From: Clostridiaceae bacterium
GTDB taxonomy: Bacteria > Bacillota > Clostridia > Oscillospirales > Acutalibacteraceae
Length of the DNA: 64,000 bases
Assembly (NCBI GenBank): GCA_904501755.1
Contig: CAJGBV010000001.1
Span: 96,122 to 160,121, forward strand
Direction: 5' to 3'
Shown here: one piece after another, positions 26,342-34,756 of the stretch
How positions within the stretch are numbered: the stretch's first letter is position 1
Layout: every line of letters begins with the position of its first letter
Notes under the pieces: model-generated
Database searches by the model: none
Seen by the model: only the letters and a program-made list of their open reading frames with translations
What the model was told of the DNA's origin: nothing
Translations under genes and position numbers: made by a program

Positions 26342-26376
26342 AAAAGCTTCCGAACGTGGTGTTCGGAAGCTTTTTT
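26342..26376 (+). terminator. Terminator after uxuAB
   Basis: Stem AAAAGCTTCCGAAC / GTTCGGAAGCTTTT, loop GTGGT, T-run; it also faces the convergent regulator gene. Confidence 0.9.
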
Positions 26377-26383
26377 GTTTTAT

Positions 26384-27478
26384 TCAAAATTCAATATATT
26401 CTCCTACCGACTTTATAAGTTCTTCTTTTGTAGCACAGTCCACAACACTTCTCATACCGGCAACTCTATATGAAACGGTTTTTTCCGACATATAAAGTTC
26501 TTCGGAAATTTTTGAATAGGTTTTCCCTTTCATAATACCTCTGAGAATTTCAAGGTCATTTTCATCACAGGAATCAAGAAGCCTTTCTATTCTCAGTATT
26601 TTCTGAGCAATTTCATCACTGTACATAGGGTCGGAAAATTCGTTCTTAACAGTATGTTCCTCTTTATAATCCACCTGAGTTAAATTGGTACTCTGCCGTA
26701 TATTAAGCTTAGGAGTAACATAAACACTGGTTCTTATGCCCTCTCCTCTTCTGTAAAGATAGGAATAAGCGTGAAGTGCCTCTTTACCAAGCTTTGTATG
26801 GTCTACAGAAACCGTAGTAAGTGAGGGGGAGCCCATCTGCGAAAGCAGAGAATCACCAAAGGAAGCAATATAAATATCCTCCGGCACCCGTATTCCTTTA
26901 CCCTTAAGAAAATTCATAAGACAGTATGCGGCAACATCATTTGCACATATCACCGAATCATAATTATTATTTTTATAAAAATTTTCACAGCACTCCTCAA
27001 GAGAGCCATTGTTATAATATATGTTGTTTGCATTATCCTCAAAGGAAAGAAAATATTCCTTTTTAATCTGGTCGGTAGCAGATGCAGGGTTAATTGCAAA
27101 AAGTGCAGTTTTACCCCTTTTACAACCTTCAAAATATTTCATAAGCTGTGCCATACCCGCCCTATAGTCAACCAGAATGTTGGAATAGTTATCTGCCGTA
27201 AAGCTGCTTTGATGGTTAACAAAAAGAAGTGATACCCCGTTTTTTGAAAAATGCTCATAAAAACGAACATCAGTTATTATATGGGTTGTAAGAATTATCA
27301 AAACCCTCCGTTGCTCATCTCCATATATCTTATCCAAGTCACAGGCGAGAATGTCTTCATTTTCCAGTATGTAAACACCATAATGCCTCTTACCTGCCTC
27401 ATTCGTCAGTCCCTTTAAGGTCTGCGAACACCAAACAGAGCCGTTATATTCAGGGTCGATATAAACATATATTTTCAT
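26384..27478 (-). CDS. Regulator: periplasmic-binding-protein (LacI-type) sensor with C-terminal LuxR-type helix-turn-helix
   Basis: The 364-aa protein lacks the usual N-terminal LacI helix-turn-helix. Residues about 1-265 form a LacI/PBP1-like sensor (YDSVICANDVAAYCLMNFLK, DIYIASFGDSLLSQMG, TTVSVDHTKLGKEA). Residues about 300-355 form a LuxR/GerE-type helix-turn-helix (DLEILRGIMKGKTYSKISEE, then MSEKTVSYRVAGMR). I start at ATG 27478 behind AGAGGTGAG. It is convergent with uxuAB and divergent from the DUF5107 gene, so it probably senses a sugar and controls one or both. The domain order is unusual. Confidence 0.85.
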   Translation of the reverse strand: MKIYVYIDPEYNGSVWCSQTLKGLTNEAGKRHYGVYILENEDILACDLDKIYGDEQRRVLIILTTHIITDVRFYEHFSKNGVSLLFVNHQSSFTADNYSNILVDYRAGMAQLMKYFEGCKRGKTALFAINPASATDQIKKEYFLSFEDNANNIYYNNGSLEECCENFYKNNNYDSVICANDVAAYCLMNFLKGKGIRVPEDIYIASFGDSLLSQMGSPSLTTVSVDHTKLGKEALHAYSYLYRRGEGIRTSVYVTPKLNIRQSTNLTQVDYKEEHTVKNEFSDPMYSDEIAQKILRIERLLDSCDENDLEILRGIMKGKTYSKISEELYMSEKTVSYRVAGMRSVVDCATKEELIKSVGEYIEF

Positions 27479-27548
27479 TTTCTCACCTCTTACTAACAAT
27501 ATCACACTTCACCCAAAAAGAAAAGTAAAATTTACAAAATTTCTTGTG

Positions 27549-27577
27549 TTGTGGAAAAATTTAATTGGCTGTAAAAT
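27549..27577 (+). promoter_or_regulatory. Promoter of the DUF5107 gene
   Basis: TTGTGG (27549-27554), 17-nt spacer, TAAAAT (27572-27577), in the divergent region shared with the sensor regulator. Confidence 0.55.
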
Positions 27578-27609
27578 ATAGTCAAAGTCTTATTAAAGGA
27601 GTTTTTGAA

Positions 27610-30600
27610 ATGAATTCTCAAAAGGTTATTTGCAAAGAGGAACTTATAGTTATAGATACCTATGACGAAGCACCCTGCGAAGAGCTTCCTATGTTTGCTG
27701 AAAGCCGTGTGCATCAGCGTTCAAGCGGTAATCCCTATCCTAACAAGGTGGTTATCAAAACAAGAAGCAAAAAAAAATATGCAAAGAAATACAAATCCAT
27801 AAAAATTGAAAATAAGTATATTGAGCTTGTTATTCTCCCCGAAATCGGTGGAAGAATTTACAGCGCAAAGGACAAAATCACAGGCTATGATTTTTTCTAT
27901 AAACAGCACGTTATAAAACCTGCTCTTATAGGAGCGCTGGGTTCCTGGATAAGCGGCGGTGTTGAGTTTAACTGGCCTTTCCATCACCGTCCCTCCACCT
28001 TTATGCCTGTTGATTATCATATTGAAAGAACCGCTACAGGCGGTGTTATAGTGTGGCTTAGTGAGCACGACCCCATTGACCGCATGAAAGGTATGGTAGG
28101 TATTTGTGTTGAGCCTGATAAGTCTTACTTCGAAACAAGAATGGTTGTTGCAAACCGCACCCCACTCAGAAAAAGCTTTTTATGGTGGGAAAACACTGCT
28201 GTTCCTGTTAATAAGGATTATGAAATCTTCTTCCCCGATGATGTTGACTATGTAAACTTCCACTACAGAAGAAGTGCTACCAGCTACCCTGTAGCAAACG
28301 GAAGCTTTAATGGTTTCGTTTTTGAAAAGGGCGGCGTGGACATCAGTAAGCATAAAAATACTAAACCTGCCACCTCATATTTCTCAGCCGCTTCCAAGCA
28401 CGACTATTTCGGCGGCTTTGATAACGGCATCGGCTGTGGTGTAGTACATATCGGCGACCATCATACTGCCGTTGGTAAAAAAATGTTTACCTGGGGCTAT
28501 AATCAGCTCTCTCAGTCCTGGGAGCGCGCTCTTACGGATACCGATGGTGCTTATGCTGAGCTTATGGCAGGTTCTTATTCCGATAATCAGCCTGACTTTT
28601 CCTGGCTTGAGCCTTATGAGGTTAAACAGTTTTCTCAGTTCTGGTATCCTCTTTCTAATCTTGGTGTACCCTCTTATGCAAATCTTAAGGGTGCAATTCG
28701 CGTAGAGGACGGCACACTTAAAATTCAGTCTACCGCCGACAAGAAAGAATGCCGTATTGTTCTTTCAAAAAACGGTAAGGCTGTAATAGACACTAAATCA
28801 GACCTTATTGCAGGAGAAGTTCTCACATTAAAGGGTGATTTTACAGCTGACACTTATAAGGTTGAAATTGAGGATGTGCTCTGCTATAGCTTTGCTCCTC
28901 ACACAAAAAAGGCACTTCCCGAATTATTCCCTGAGGTTGAAATGCCCGATGAATTGAATACTGCACAGGCACTTTATCTCGCAGGACTTCATTATTTGCA
29001 GTTCAGAGACCCCATTGCCGACAGTGATGTATACTTCAAAAAGGCTCTCCTTATCGACCCTGAGCACATTCCATCTCTGACAGCTCTGGGTGAAACAGCC
29101 TGCAGAAGAAATGAATTTACCCTTGCAATACACTATCTTACAAAGGCTTTTGATGCTCATACAAAATACAACACCGAAATAGAAAGCGGAAAGATTCACT
29201 ATCTGCTCGGTTATGCGAAATCTATGTTAGGCTATGACGAAGATGCTTATAACCACTTTAGAAAAGCCGCTTGGAACAACGACAGTGTTTCCTGTGCTAT
29301 GACAAGAGCTGCTCTTATTGATGCAAAACAGGGCAACTTTGAGAATGCACTTTTCTGTGCTGACACAGCTCTCGATAAGGGCAACCGTAACCCTCTTGCC
29401 GCACCAATCGCCGCCCTCGCTGAGCTTAAGCTTGGAAACAAGGATAATGCACAAAGCAGAATAAACGCCCTTTTAAAGCGTGACCCGTTAAACCACCTTG
29501 CCCGTTTTGTTGCTTATCTGATTGGTGATATCAGCGAGGCAGACTTCTATAACGCGCTTCACTCCTCTATGAGTCAGACCCTTATGGACGTTGCCTTTGA
29601 CCTTACTGCAGGCGGATTTACAAAGGAAGCTATGGATATGCTCTCTAAGGCACCTTACTATACAAAGGATATCGCACCTTCCCTTGCCTGCATATTAGGA
29701 AAGCCTGAGCTTGCAAACTTTGCACACCGTACCTTCCCATTCCGTTTCGAAGAAATGACGGCACTTTCAAAGTATGAAAACGAAAACGATTTCCGTTATA
29801 TGCTCGGTGTACAGCATTTCGCTCAGAAGCGTTATGAAAAGGCTTATGATTTGTGGAAGGACTGCACAGGCTGGCAGGCACTTCGTGCTCAGTCGATCGC
29901 TCTTTTCAGAGAAGAAAAAACCGACTGTGCCATAGATACCCTCAAAAAAGCCATTGAGCTTAATCCACACTGTGAGCAGATGATATATGAACTTTCTTAC
30001 ATTCTTAACCTTACAAATGCCAATGCCGAGGAATCGGTTGAAACAATAGCCTCTCTCGTACCCGACCTTAAGGCTGCCAGAGATGACATTGTTACCGAAT
30101 GGGCTATTACTTGTGTAAGAGCCGAAAAATACGAAGATGCTCTCTACCTTATAAACAATCACGACTTTATCCCCTGTGAAGGCGGAGAAACCATTGTTGC
30201 AAAACAGCATATTGCCGCACACTACGGAATAGGTAACCGCTATTTCGAAAATGGTGAATATGAAAAAGCTATTGAGGAATTCCGTACCGCACAGATAATC
30301 CCGGATAATCTTGGTGCAGGTCTGTGGCAGGTAGGTCCTATTATCCCCTCTAAGTACAACGAAGCTCTCTGTCTTGGTTATATGGGAAAAGAAAATGAAG
30401 CTAAGGAAATATTTGAGTATATTATAGATCTTGATGTAGACTTCTTCTCTAATATGCATCTTCCCTCTCTTCCCTGTTATCAGACCCTCTCAATGCTTCA
30501 TACAGGAAAGACAAAAGAAGCTTTTGAGTATATAACACACTATATGAATGTGTGGAAGAAAGAAAGCGTTCGTAAGGATTCGGGTTATTTCAGTGCAACA

Positions 30601-30714
30601 CCTTTCTTTATTTCCTATATTGAAAAGGCCCAAAAAGCAAGAAGCCGGTATTACAGCGCCCTTATAAATGAGGGTCAGCAAATCCTCGACGGCACACACC
30701 GTTTTGTGAAATAA
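27610..30714 (+). CDS. DUF5107 domain protein with C-terminal tetratricopeptide repeats
   Basis: The 1034-aa protein has an N-terminal beta-rich, mutarotase-like DUF5107 part (about 35-340: LPEIGGRIYSAKDKITGYDF, WISGGVEFNWPFHH, WWENTAVPVNKDYEIFFPDD) and from about residue 440 many TPR-like helical pairs (e.g. HIPSLTALGETACRRNEF, YFENGEYEKAIEEF). No signal peptide, so probably cytoplasmic. The N-terminal fold and position beside uxuAB and a sugar sensor suggest carbohydrate binding or conversion, but no reaction can be assigned. Start ATG 27610 follows AAAGGAG. Confidence 0.85.
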   Translation: MNSQKVICKEELIVIDTYDEAPCEELPMFAESRVHQRSSGNPYPNKVVIKTRSKKKYAKKYKSIKIENKYIELVILPEIGGRIYSAKDKITGYDFFYKQHVIKPALIGALGSWISGGVEFNWPFHHRPSTFMPVDYHIERTATGGVIVWLSEHDPIDRMKGMVGICVEPDKSYFETRMVVANRTPLRKSFLWWENTAVPVNKDYEIFFPDDVDYVNFHYRRSATSYPVANGSFNGFVFEKGGVDISKHKNTKPATSYFSAASKHDYFGGFDNGIGCGVVHIGDHHTAVGKKMFTWGYNQLSQSWERALTDTDGAYAELMAGSYSDNQPDFSWLEPYEVKQFSQFWYPLSNLGVPSYANLKGAIRVEDGTLKIQSTADKKECRIVLSKNGKAVIDTKSDLIAGEVLTLKGDFTADTYKVEIEDVLCYSFAPHTKKALPELFPEVEMPDELNTAQALYLAGLHYLQFRDPIADSDVYFKKALLIDPEHIPSLTALGETACRRNEFTLAIHYLTKAFDAHTKYNTEIESGKIHYLLGYAKSMLGYDEDAYNHFRKAAWNNDSVSCAMTRAALIDAKQGNFENALFCADTALDKGNRNPLAAPIAALAELKLGNKDNAQSRINALLKRDPLNHLARFVAYLIGDISEADFYNALHSSMSQTLMDVAFDLTAGGFTKEAMDMLSKAPYYTKDIAPSLACILGKPELANFAHRTFPFRFEEMTALSKYENENDFRYMLGVQHFAQKRYEKAYDLWKDCTGWQALRAQSIALFREEKTDCAIDTLKKAIELNPHCEQMIYELSYILNLTNANAEESVETIASLVPDLKAARDDIVTEWAITCVRAEKYEDALYLINNHDFIPCEGGETIVAKQHIAAHYGIGNRYFENGEYEKAIEEFRTAQIIPDNLGAGLWQVGPIIPSKYNEALCLGYMGKENEAKEIFEYIIDLDVDFFSNMHLPSLPCYQTLSMLHTGKTKEAFEYITHYMNVWKKESVRKDSGYFSATPFFISYIEKAQKARSRYYSALINEGQQILDGTHRFVK

Positions 30715-30718
30715 TCAC

Positions 30719-30754
30719 AAAAACTCCGTTTTTTACTGCAAAACGGAGTTTTTT
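30719..30754 (+). terminator. Terminator of the DUF5107 gene
   Basis: Stem AAAAACTCCGTTTT / AAAACGGAGTTTTT, T-run after. Confidence 0.9.
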
Positions 30755-30756
30755 CA

Positions 30757-30785
30757 TTGACAAAACTTTTTGGATAGACTAAAAT
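30757..30785 (+). promoter_or_regulatory. Promoter of the orphan oadB gene
   Basis: TTGACA (30757-30762), 17-nt spacer, TAAAAT (30780-30785). Confidence 0.8.
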
Positions 30786-30826
30786 ATATAAAGTTGAATA
30801 TTCAATTTTTTAAGGAGTGACTAACT

Positions 30827-31954
30827 TTGGATTTTATTCAGAACACCTTCGGTTTTCTTTGGGAATTTGCCTCCCAGATAACCTGGCAGCAAATAGTTAT
30901 GTGGCTTATCGGCGGAACCCTTATCTTCCTTGCTATTAAGAAAGAAATGGAACCTACTCTGCTTCTTCCAATGGGATTTGGAACAATTCTTGTCAACTTC
31001 CCATTTTCTGCCGCTATTGGAGATGCTCACGAGCCGGGATTTCTCACCACCCTGTTTAATGCAGGTATTTCTAACGAGCTTTTCCCCTTGCTTTTGTTTA
31101 TAGGCATCGGTGCTATGATTGACTTCGGTCCTGTGCTTTCAAATCCGAAATTAATGATTTTCGGTGCGGCTGCTCAGTTCGGTATCTTCTTCACACTTTG
31201 CCTTGCAAGTGTATTCTTTGCAGAAAACGATGCCGCTTCCATTGCTATTATCGGTGCGGCTGACGGTCCTACCTCTATAGTAGTTTCACAGAAGCTCAAC
31301 TCCAATTATCAGGGTGCAATAATGGTTGCCGCATACTCTTATATGGCACTTGTTCCCATTATTCAACCACCTGTTATTAAGGCTCTTACAACAAAGAAAG
31401 AGCGTATGATTCGTATGCCTTATAAACCCGCAAATGTTTCTAAGACAACAAAAATTCTCTTCCCCATTGTTGTTACCCTTATTTCCTGTATAATTGCTCC
31501 TTCCGCCGCTTCTCTTATCGGCTCTCTTATGTTCGGTAACCTTATAAGAGAATGCGGAGTTCTCGATTCACTTTCCGATACAGCACAAAACGTTCTTGCA
31601 AACCTTATTACCATTTTCCTCGGTATAAGCGTTGCTTCTCAGATGGTTGCTGAAAAATTCTTGCAGAAGGAAACCCTTCTTATCCTCGGTCTTGGACTTA
31701 TTGCCTTTATCGTTGATACAGCAGGCGGCGTACTTTTTGCAAAGTTCCTCAACCTTTTTATGAAAGAAAAAATGAACCCGATGATTGGTGCGGCAGGTAT
31801 TTCCGCTTTCCCAATGTCAGGACGTATTGTTCATAAAATGGGACTTAAAGAAGACCCTCAGAACTTCCTTCTTATGCATTCAATCGGTGTAAACGTTTCA
31901 GGACAGATAGCTTCCGTTATCGCCGGTGCTCTTATACTCAACTTCTTTATGTAA
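30827..31954 (+). CDS. Na+-translocating decarboxylase beta subunit homologue (OadB/GcdB), orphan paralogue
   Basis: The 375-aa polytopic membrane protein has the OadB core motifs: GAADGPTSI (the functional Asp region), AYSYMALVPIIQPPVIKALT, and a C-terminal GISAFPMSGRIVHKMG. Known family role: couples decarboxylation of carboxybiotin to Na+ export. Against the second copy at 37408 the helix signature MGPNVAG reads IGVNVSG and GGADGPT reads GAADGPT. TTG start at 30827 follows AAGGAG. No alpha or biotin subunit is adjacent, only a 46-aa single-helix protein and pyruvate kinase. Confidence 0.88.
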   Translation: MDFIQNTFGFLWEFASQITWQQIVMWLIGGTLIFLAIKKEMEPTLLLPMGFGTILVNFPFSAAIGDAHEPGFLTTLFNAGISNELFPLLLFIGIGAMIDFGPVLSNPKLMIFGAAAQFGIFFTLCLASVFFAENDAASIAIIGAADGPTSIVVSQKLNSNYQGAIMVAAYSYMALVPIIQPPVIKALTTKKERMIRMPYKPANVSKTTKILFPIVVTLISCIIAPSAASLIGSLMFGNLIRECGVLDSLSDTAQNVLANLITIFLGISVASQMVAEKFLQKETLLILGLGLIAFIVDTAGGVLFAKFLNLFMKEKMNPMIGAAGISAFPMSGRIVHKMGLKEDPQNFLLMHSIGVNVSGQIASVIAGALILNFFM

Positions 31955-31967
31955 TGGAGGTACATTT

Positions 31968-32108
31968 ATGAATTGGATGAAATTTGTTGAATATCTCCCG
32001 TATATGGGCAAGGGTATGTTGGCTATACTAATAGTAATAGGAATTATTATTCTTGTTACCGCTGGTCTTAACAAGCTCGTTAATAAAATGGCGAACAAAG
32101 ATAAATAA
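31968..32108 (+). CDS. 46-aa single-membrane-helix protein, OadG-like
   Basis: Starts at ATG 31968 behind ATGGAGG and consists of a short N-terminus, one hydrophobic helix (about residues 16-35, GMLAILIVIGIIILVTAGL) and a Lys/Asn tail. Size and position after oadB fit a minimal gamma subunit that assembles the decarboxylase beta subunit, but it lacks the soluble zinc-binding tail of OadG. Function is inferred from context only. Confidence 0.7.
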   Translation: MNWMKFVEYLPYMGKGMLAILIVIGIIILVTAGLNKLVNKMANKDK

Positions 32109-32114
32109 AGACAT

Positions 32115-32146
32115 GCACCGGTGGAATTATCCATCGGTGCTTTTTT
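32115..32146 (+). terminator. Hairpin between the OadG-like gene and pyk
   Basis: Stem GCACCGGTGG / CCATCGGTGC with a T6 run, so pyk may be partly separated from the upstream genes. Confidence 0.8.
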
Positions 32147-32161
32147 GAAAGGAAACTATTT

Positions 32162-33574
32162 ATGAGAAAAACTAAAATTGTCTGTACCATCGGCCCTGCT
32201 TGTACTGATGAAAATATTCTTAAAGAAATGTGCAAAGCAGGTATGAATGTTGCCCGTCTGAACTTTTCCCACAATACCTACGAGGACCATCAAAAAAGAA
32301 TAGACCTTATAAAAAAGGTGCGAAATGAACTTAGTTTGCCCATTGCAATTATGCTGGATACCAAGGGACCGGAATACCGTATTAAAACCTTTGAAAAAGG
32401 CAAAATCACCCTTAAAGAAGGCGATATTTTCACCTTTACCACAAAGGAAATAATAGGTAGTGACAAGCAAGTAAGTGTCACATATAAAAATCTTATTAAA
32501 GATTTGAATGTTGGGGATAAAATTTTACTTAATAACGGTCTTCTCTCCTTTGTTGTTAAAAGCCTTACCGATACCGATGCTGTCTGCGAAACAGTAATCG
32601 GCGGGGTTCTTTCCGACAGAAAGAGTATGAGTTTCCCCGGTAAAGTATTAAAGCAGGTTTATTTAAGTGAGCAGGATAAGAGTGATATTCTCTTTGGAAT
32701 TAAGAATGACATTGATTTTATTTCCTGTTCTTTTGTTTCCTGTAAACAAGATCTTATTGATGTTAATGAGTTTATAAAGGCAAACGGCGGCGATAATATT
32801 GGAATTATTGCAAAAATAGAAAATCAGTCCGGTATAGATAACATTGAGGAAATCTGCAGTGAATGTGAAGGCATAATGATAGGCAGAGGTGATATGGGAG
32901 TTGAGATTCCCTTTGAATCGCTTCCTGCCGTCCAAAAACAGCTTATTACCAAATGCCGCTTACTTGGAAAAAGGGTTATTACAGCCACCGAAATGCTGGA
33001 ATCTATGATAACCAATCCACGCCCTACCCGTGCAGAAATTTCTGACGTTGCCAATGCCGTTTATGACGGCACAAGTGCAATTATGCTCTCGGGTGAAACC
33101 GCCGCAGGTAAATACCCTGTACTGACAATTAAAACTATGTCAGATATCGCTGAGCATACCGAAAAGAACATCCACTATATAAAGCGTTTTAAAAATAGCT
33201 CTTTTGAAATACGAAACACTGCCGATGCCGTTTCCCACGCAACCTGTACTATGGCTATTGATATAGAGGCAAAGGCTATAGTCGCCTGTTCCCTTTCGGG
33301 TGTAACTGCACGAATGGTTTCCCGATTCCGTTCTCCTGTTGACATTATAGGTCTTACCACCAACGAGAAAACCTACAGAAAGCTTTCTCTCTCTTGGGGT
33401 GTTATTCCTGCAAAATGCGAAGTTTATAACTCCACCGATGTACTCTTCTTTAACGCCAATAAAACCGCGAAAGAGCTTTTGGGACTAAGTAAAGGCGATA
33501 AAATCATTATCACAGGTGGAATAACCAACGGTCATTCAGGAAACACGGATACAATTAAAATAGATACAATTTAA
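32162..33574 (+). CDS. pyk: Pyruvate kinase
   Basis: The 470-aa protein has MRKTKIVCTIGPACT, the substrate region LDTKGPEYR, the catalytic Lys region IAKIENQSGIDN, MIGRGDMGVEIP, and the signature ITATEMLESMITNPRPTRAE. It makes pyruvate and ATP from phosphoenolpyruvate. It lacks the C-terminal PEP-utilising extension seen in Bacillus and many Clostridia. AAAGGAAA lies 6 nt before the ATG. Placed between two sets of decarboxylase pump genes, consistent with routing through pyruvate and oxaloacetate. Confidence 0.96.
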   Translation: MRKTKIVCTIGPACTDENILKEMCKAGMNVARLNFSHNTYEDHQKRIDLIKKVRNELSLPIAIMLDTKGPEYRIKTFEKGKITLKEGDIFTFTTKEIIGSDKQVSVTYKNLIKDLNVGDKILLNNGLLSFVVKSLTDTDAVCETVIGGVLSDRKSMSFPGKVLKQVYLSEQDKSDILFGIKNDIDFISCSFVSCKQDLIDVNEFIKANGGDNIGIIAKIENQSGIDNIEEICSECEGIMIGRGDMGVEIPFESLPAVQKQLITKCRLLGKRVITATEMLESMITNPRPTRAEISDVANAVYDGTSAIMLSGETAAGKYPVLTIKTMSDIAEHTEKNIHYIKRFKNSSFEIRNTADAVSHATCTMAIDIEAKAIVACSLSGVTARMVSRFRSPVDIIGLTTNEKTYRKLSLSWGVIPAKCEVYNSTDVLFFNANKTAKELLGLSKGDKIIITGGITNGHSGNTDTIKIDTI

Positions 33575-33620
33575 TATTAAGTGATTTTATAGCGATGTTT
33601 TATTACCATCGCTGTCACTA

Positions 33621-33649
33621 TTGACACCTAACAGTTTATATGCTATGAT
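33621..33649 (+). promoter_or_regulatory. Promoter of the aldo/keto reductase gene
   Basis: TTGACA (33621-33626), 17-nt spacer, TATGAT (33644-33649). Confidence 0.8.
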
Positions 33650-33680
33650 TTAATTGTAAATTTTAAATACGGAGGAGAAT

Positions 33681-34631
33681 ATGAGATACAAGCACTTTAA
33701 AAACGCCGATGTAGATGTTTCTTCATTAGCTATCGGCACATGGGCTATCGGCGGCGCTCGTTACGGAGATGTAAACGAAAAGGACTCTATTGACTCTATC
33801 CATACAATGATAGACAACGGAGTTAATCTTATTGATACTGCACCTGCTTATAACTTCGGAATTTCAGAGCAAATTGTAGGCAAGGCTTTAAAGGGTGGAT
33901 ACAGAGATAAGGTATTCATATCCACAAAATTCGGAATCGGCGACGGTATGGACAAAGCCGGTGTTATCCCGAGAGATGCCTCGCGCAAAGCCTGTTTTGC
34001 AGAATGCGAAGATTCTCTTAGAAGGCTTGATGTTGACCATATAGATTTTTATTTTGTACATTGGCCCGATGCAAATACACCATTAGCAGAAACTATGGAC
34101 GCTATGCTTGAACTTAAAAAGCAGGGAAAAATACGCTTTATCGGCGTTTCCAACTTCGATAAACCTATGATAGTGGAATGTCTTAAAACCACTATGATAG
34201 ATGCTATTCAGCCACCTTTTTCTATGGTTAACGAGAGCGAAAAAGAACTTATGCAATGGTGTAACGAAAAAGGTATTGCTTCATTTTCTTATGCAAGCTT
34301 GGGTTCCGGAATACTTACAGGTGCTATCCGCGAAATTCCTAACTGGGATCCGTTGGATTTCAGATTCACCTTCTATGATTTCTATAAAGAACCAAAATTC
34401 TCAAAATGTATGGAGCTTCTGAAAACTCTTGATGGTATTTCAGCAAAAAACGGACACCCATTAGCACAGATTGCTCTTAACTGGAGTACACAAAAAGATT
34501 TTGTAGGAACTGCACTTTGCGGCGTTAGAAATGTTTTAGAAGCTAAAGAAAACTGTGCCGCTTTTGATTGGTCTTTGACTGATGAGGAAATGGTAATTAT
34601 AGACGCAAAACTCAAAGAACTCAAAATTTAA
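33681..34631 (+). CDS. Aldo/keto reductase
   Basis: The 316-aa TIM-barrel oxidoreductase shows the catalytic tetrad in order: Asp in LIDTAPAY, Tyr in PAYNFG, Lys in ISTKFG and His in FVHWPD. The NAD(P) binding end carries TALCGVRN. It likely reduces or oxidises a sugar aldehyde or small carbonyl. Start ATG 33681 follows GGAGGAG. It is a single-gene unit with its own promoter and terminator; the substrate is unknown. Confidence 0.9.
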   Translation: MRYKHFKNADVDVSSLAIGTWAIGGARYGDVNEKDSIDSIHTMIDNGVNLIDTAPAYNFGISEQIVGKALKGGYRDKVFISTKFGIGDGMDKAGVIPRDASRKACFAECEDSLRRLDVDHIDFYFVHWPDANTPLAETMDAMLELKKQGKIRFIGVSNFDKPMIVECLKTTMIDAIQPPFSMVNESEKELMQWCNEKGIASFSYASLGSGILTGAIREIPNWDPLDFRFTFYDFYKEPKFSKCMELLKTLDGISAKNGHPLAQIALNWSTQKDFVGTALCGVRNVLEAKENCAAFDWSLTDEEMVIIDAKLKELKI

Positions 34632-34649
34632 ATTTACATAATAACCCTT

Positions 34650-34688
34650 AAGATAGTCGTCTTGTATTAGAAGACGACTATCTTTTTT
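34650..34688 (+). terminator. Terminator of the aldo/keto reductase gene
   Basis: Stem AAGATAGTCGTCTT / AAGACGACTATCTT, 7-nt loop, T6 run. Confidence 0.9.
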
Positions 34689-34756
34689 GTATCACACACT
34701 CTTTAAAGGAATAGTATGTAAGAGAAGAATTACATCTAAAAAAGAAGAGTGAAAAA

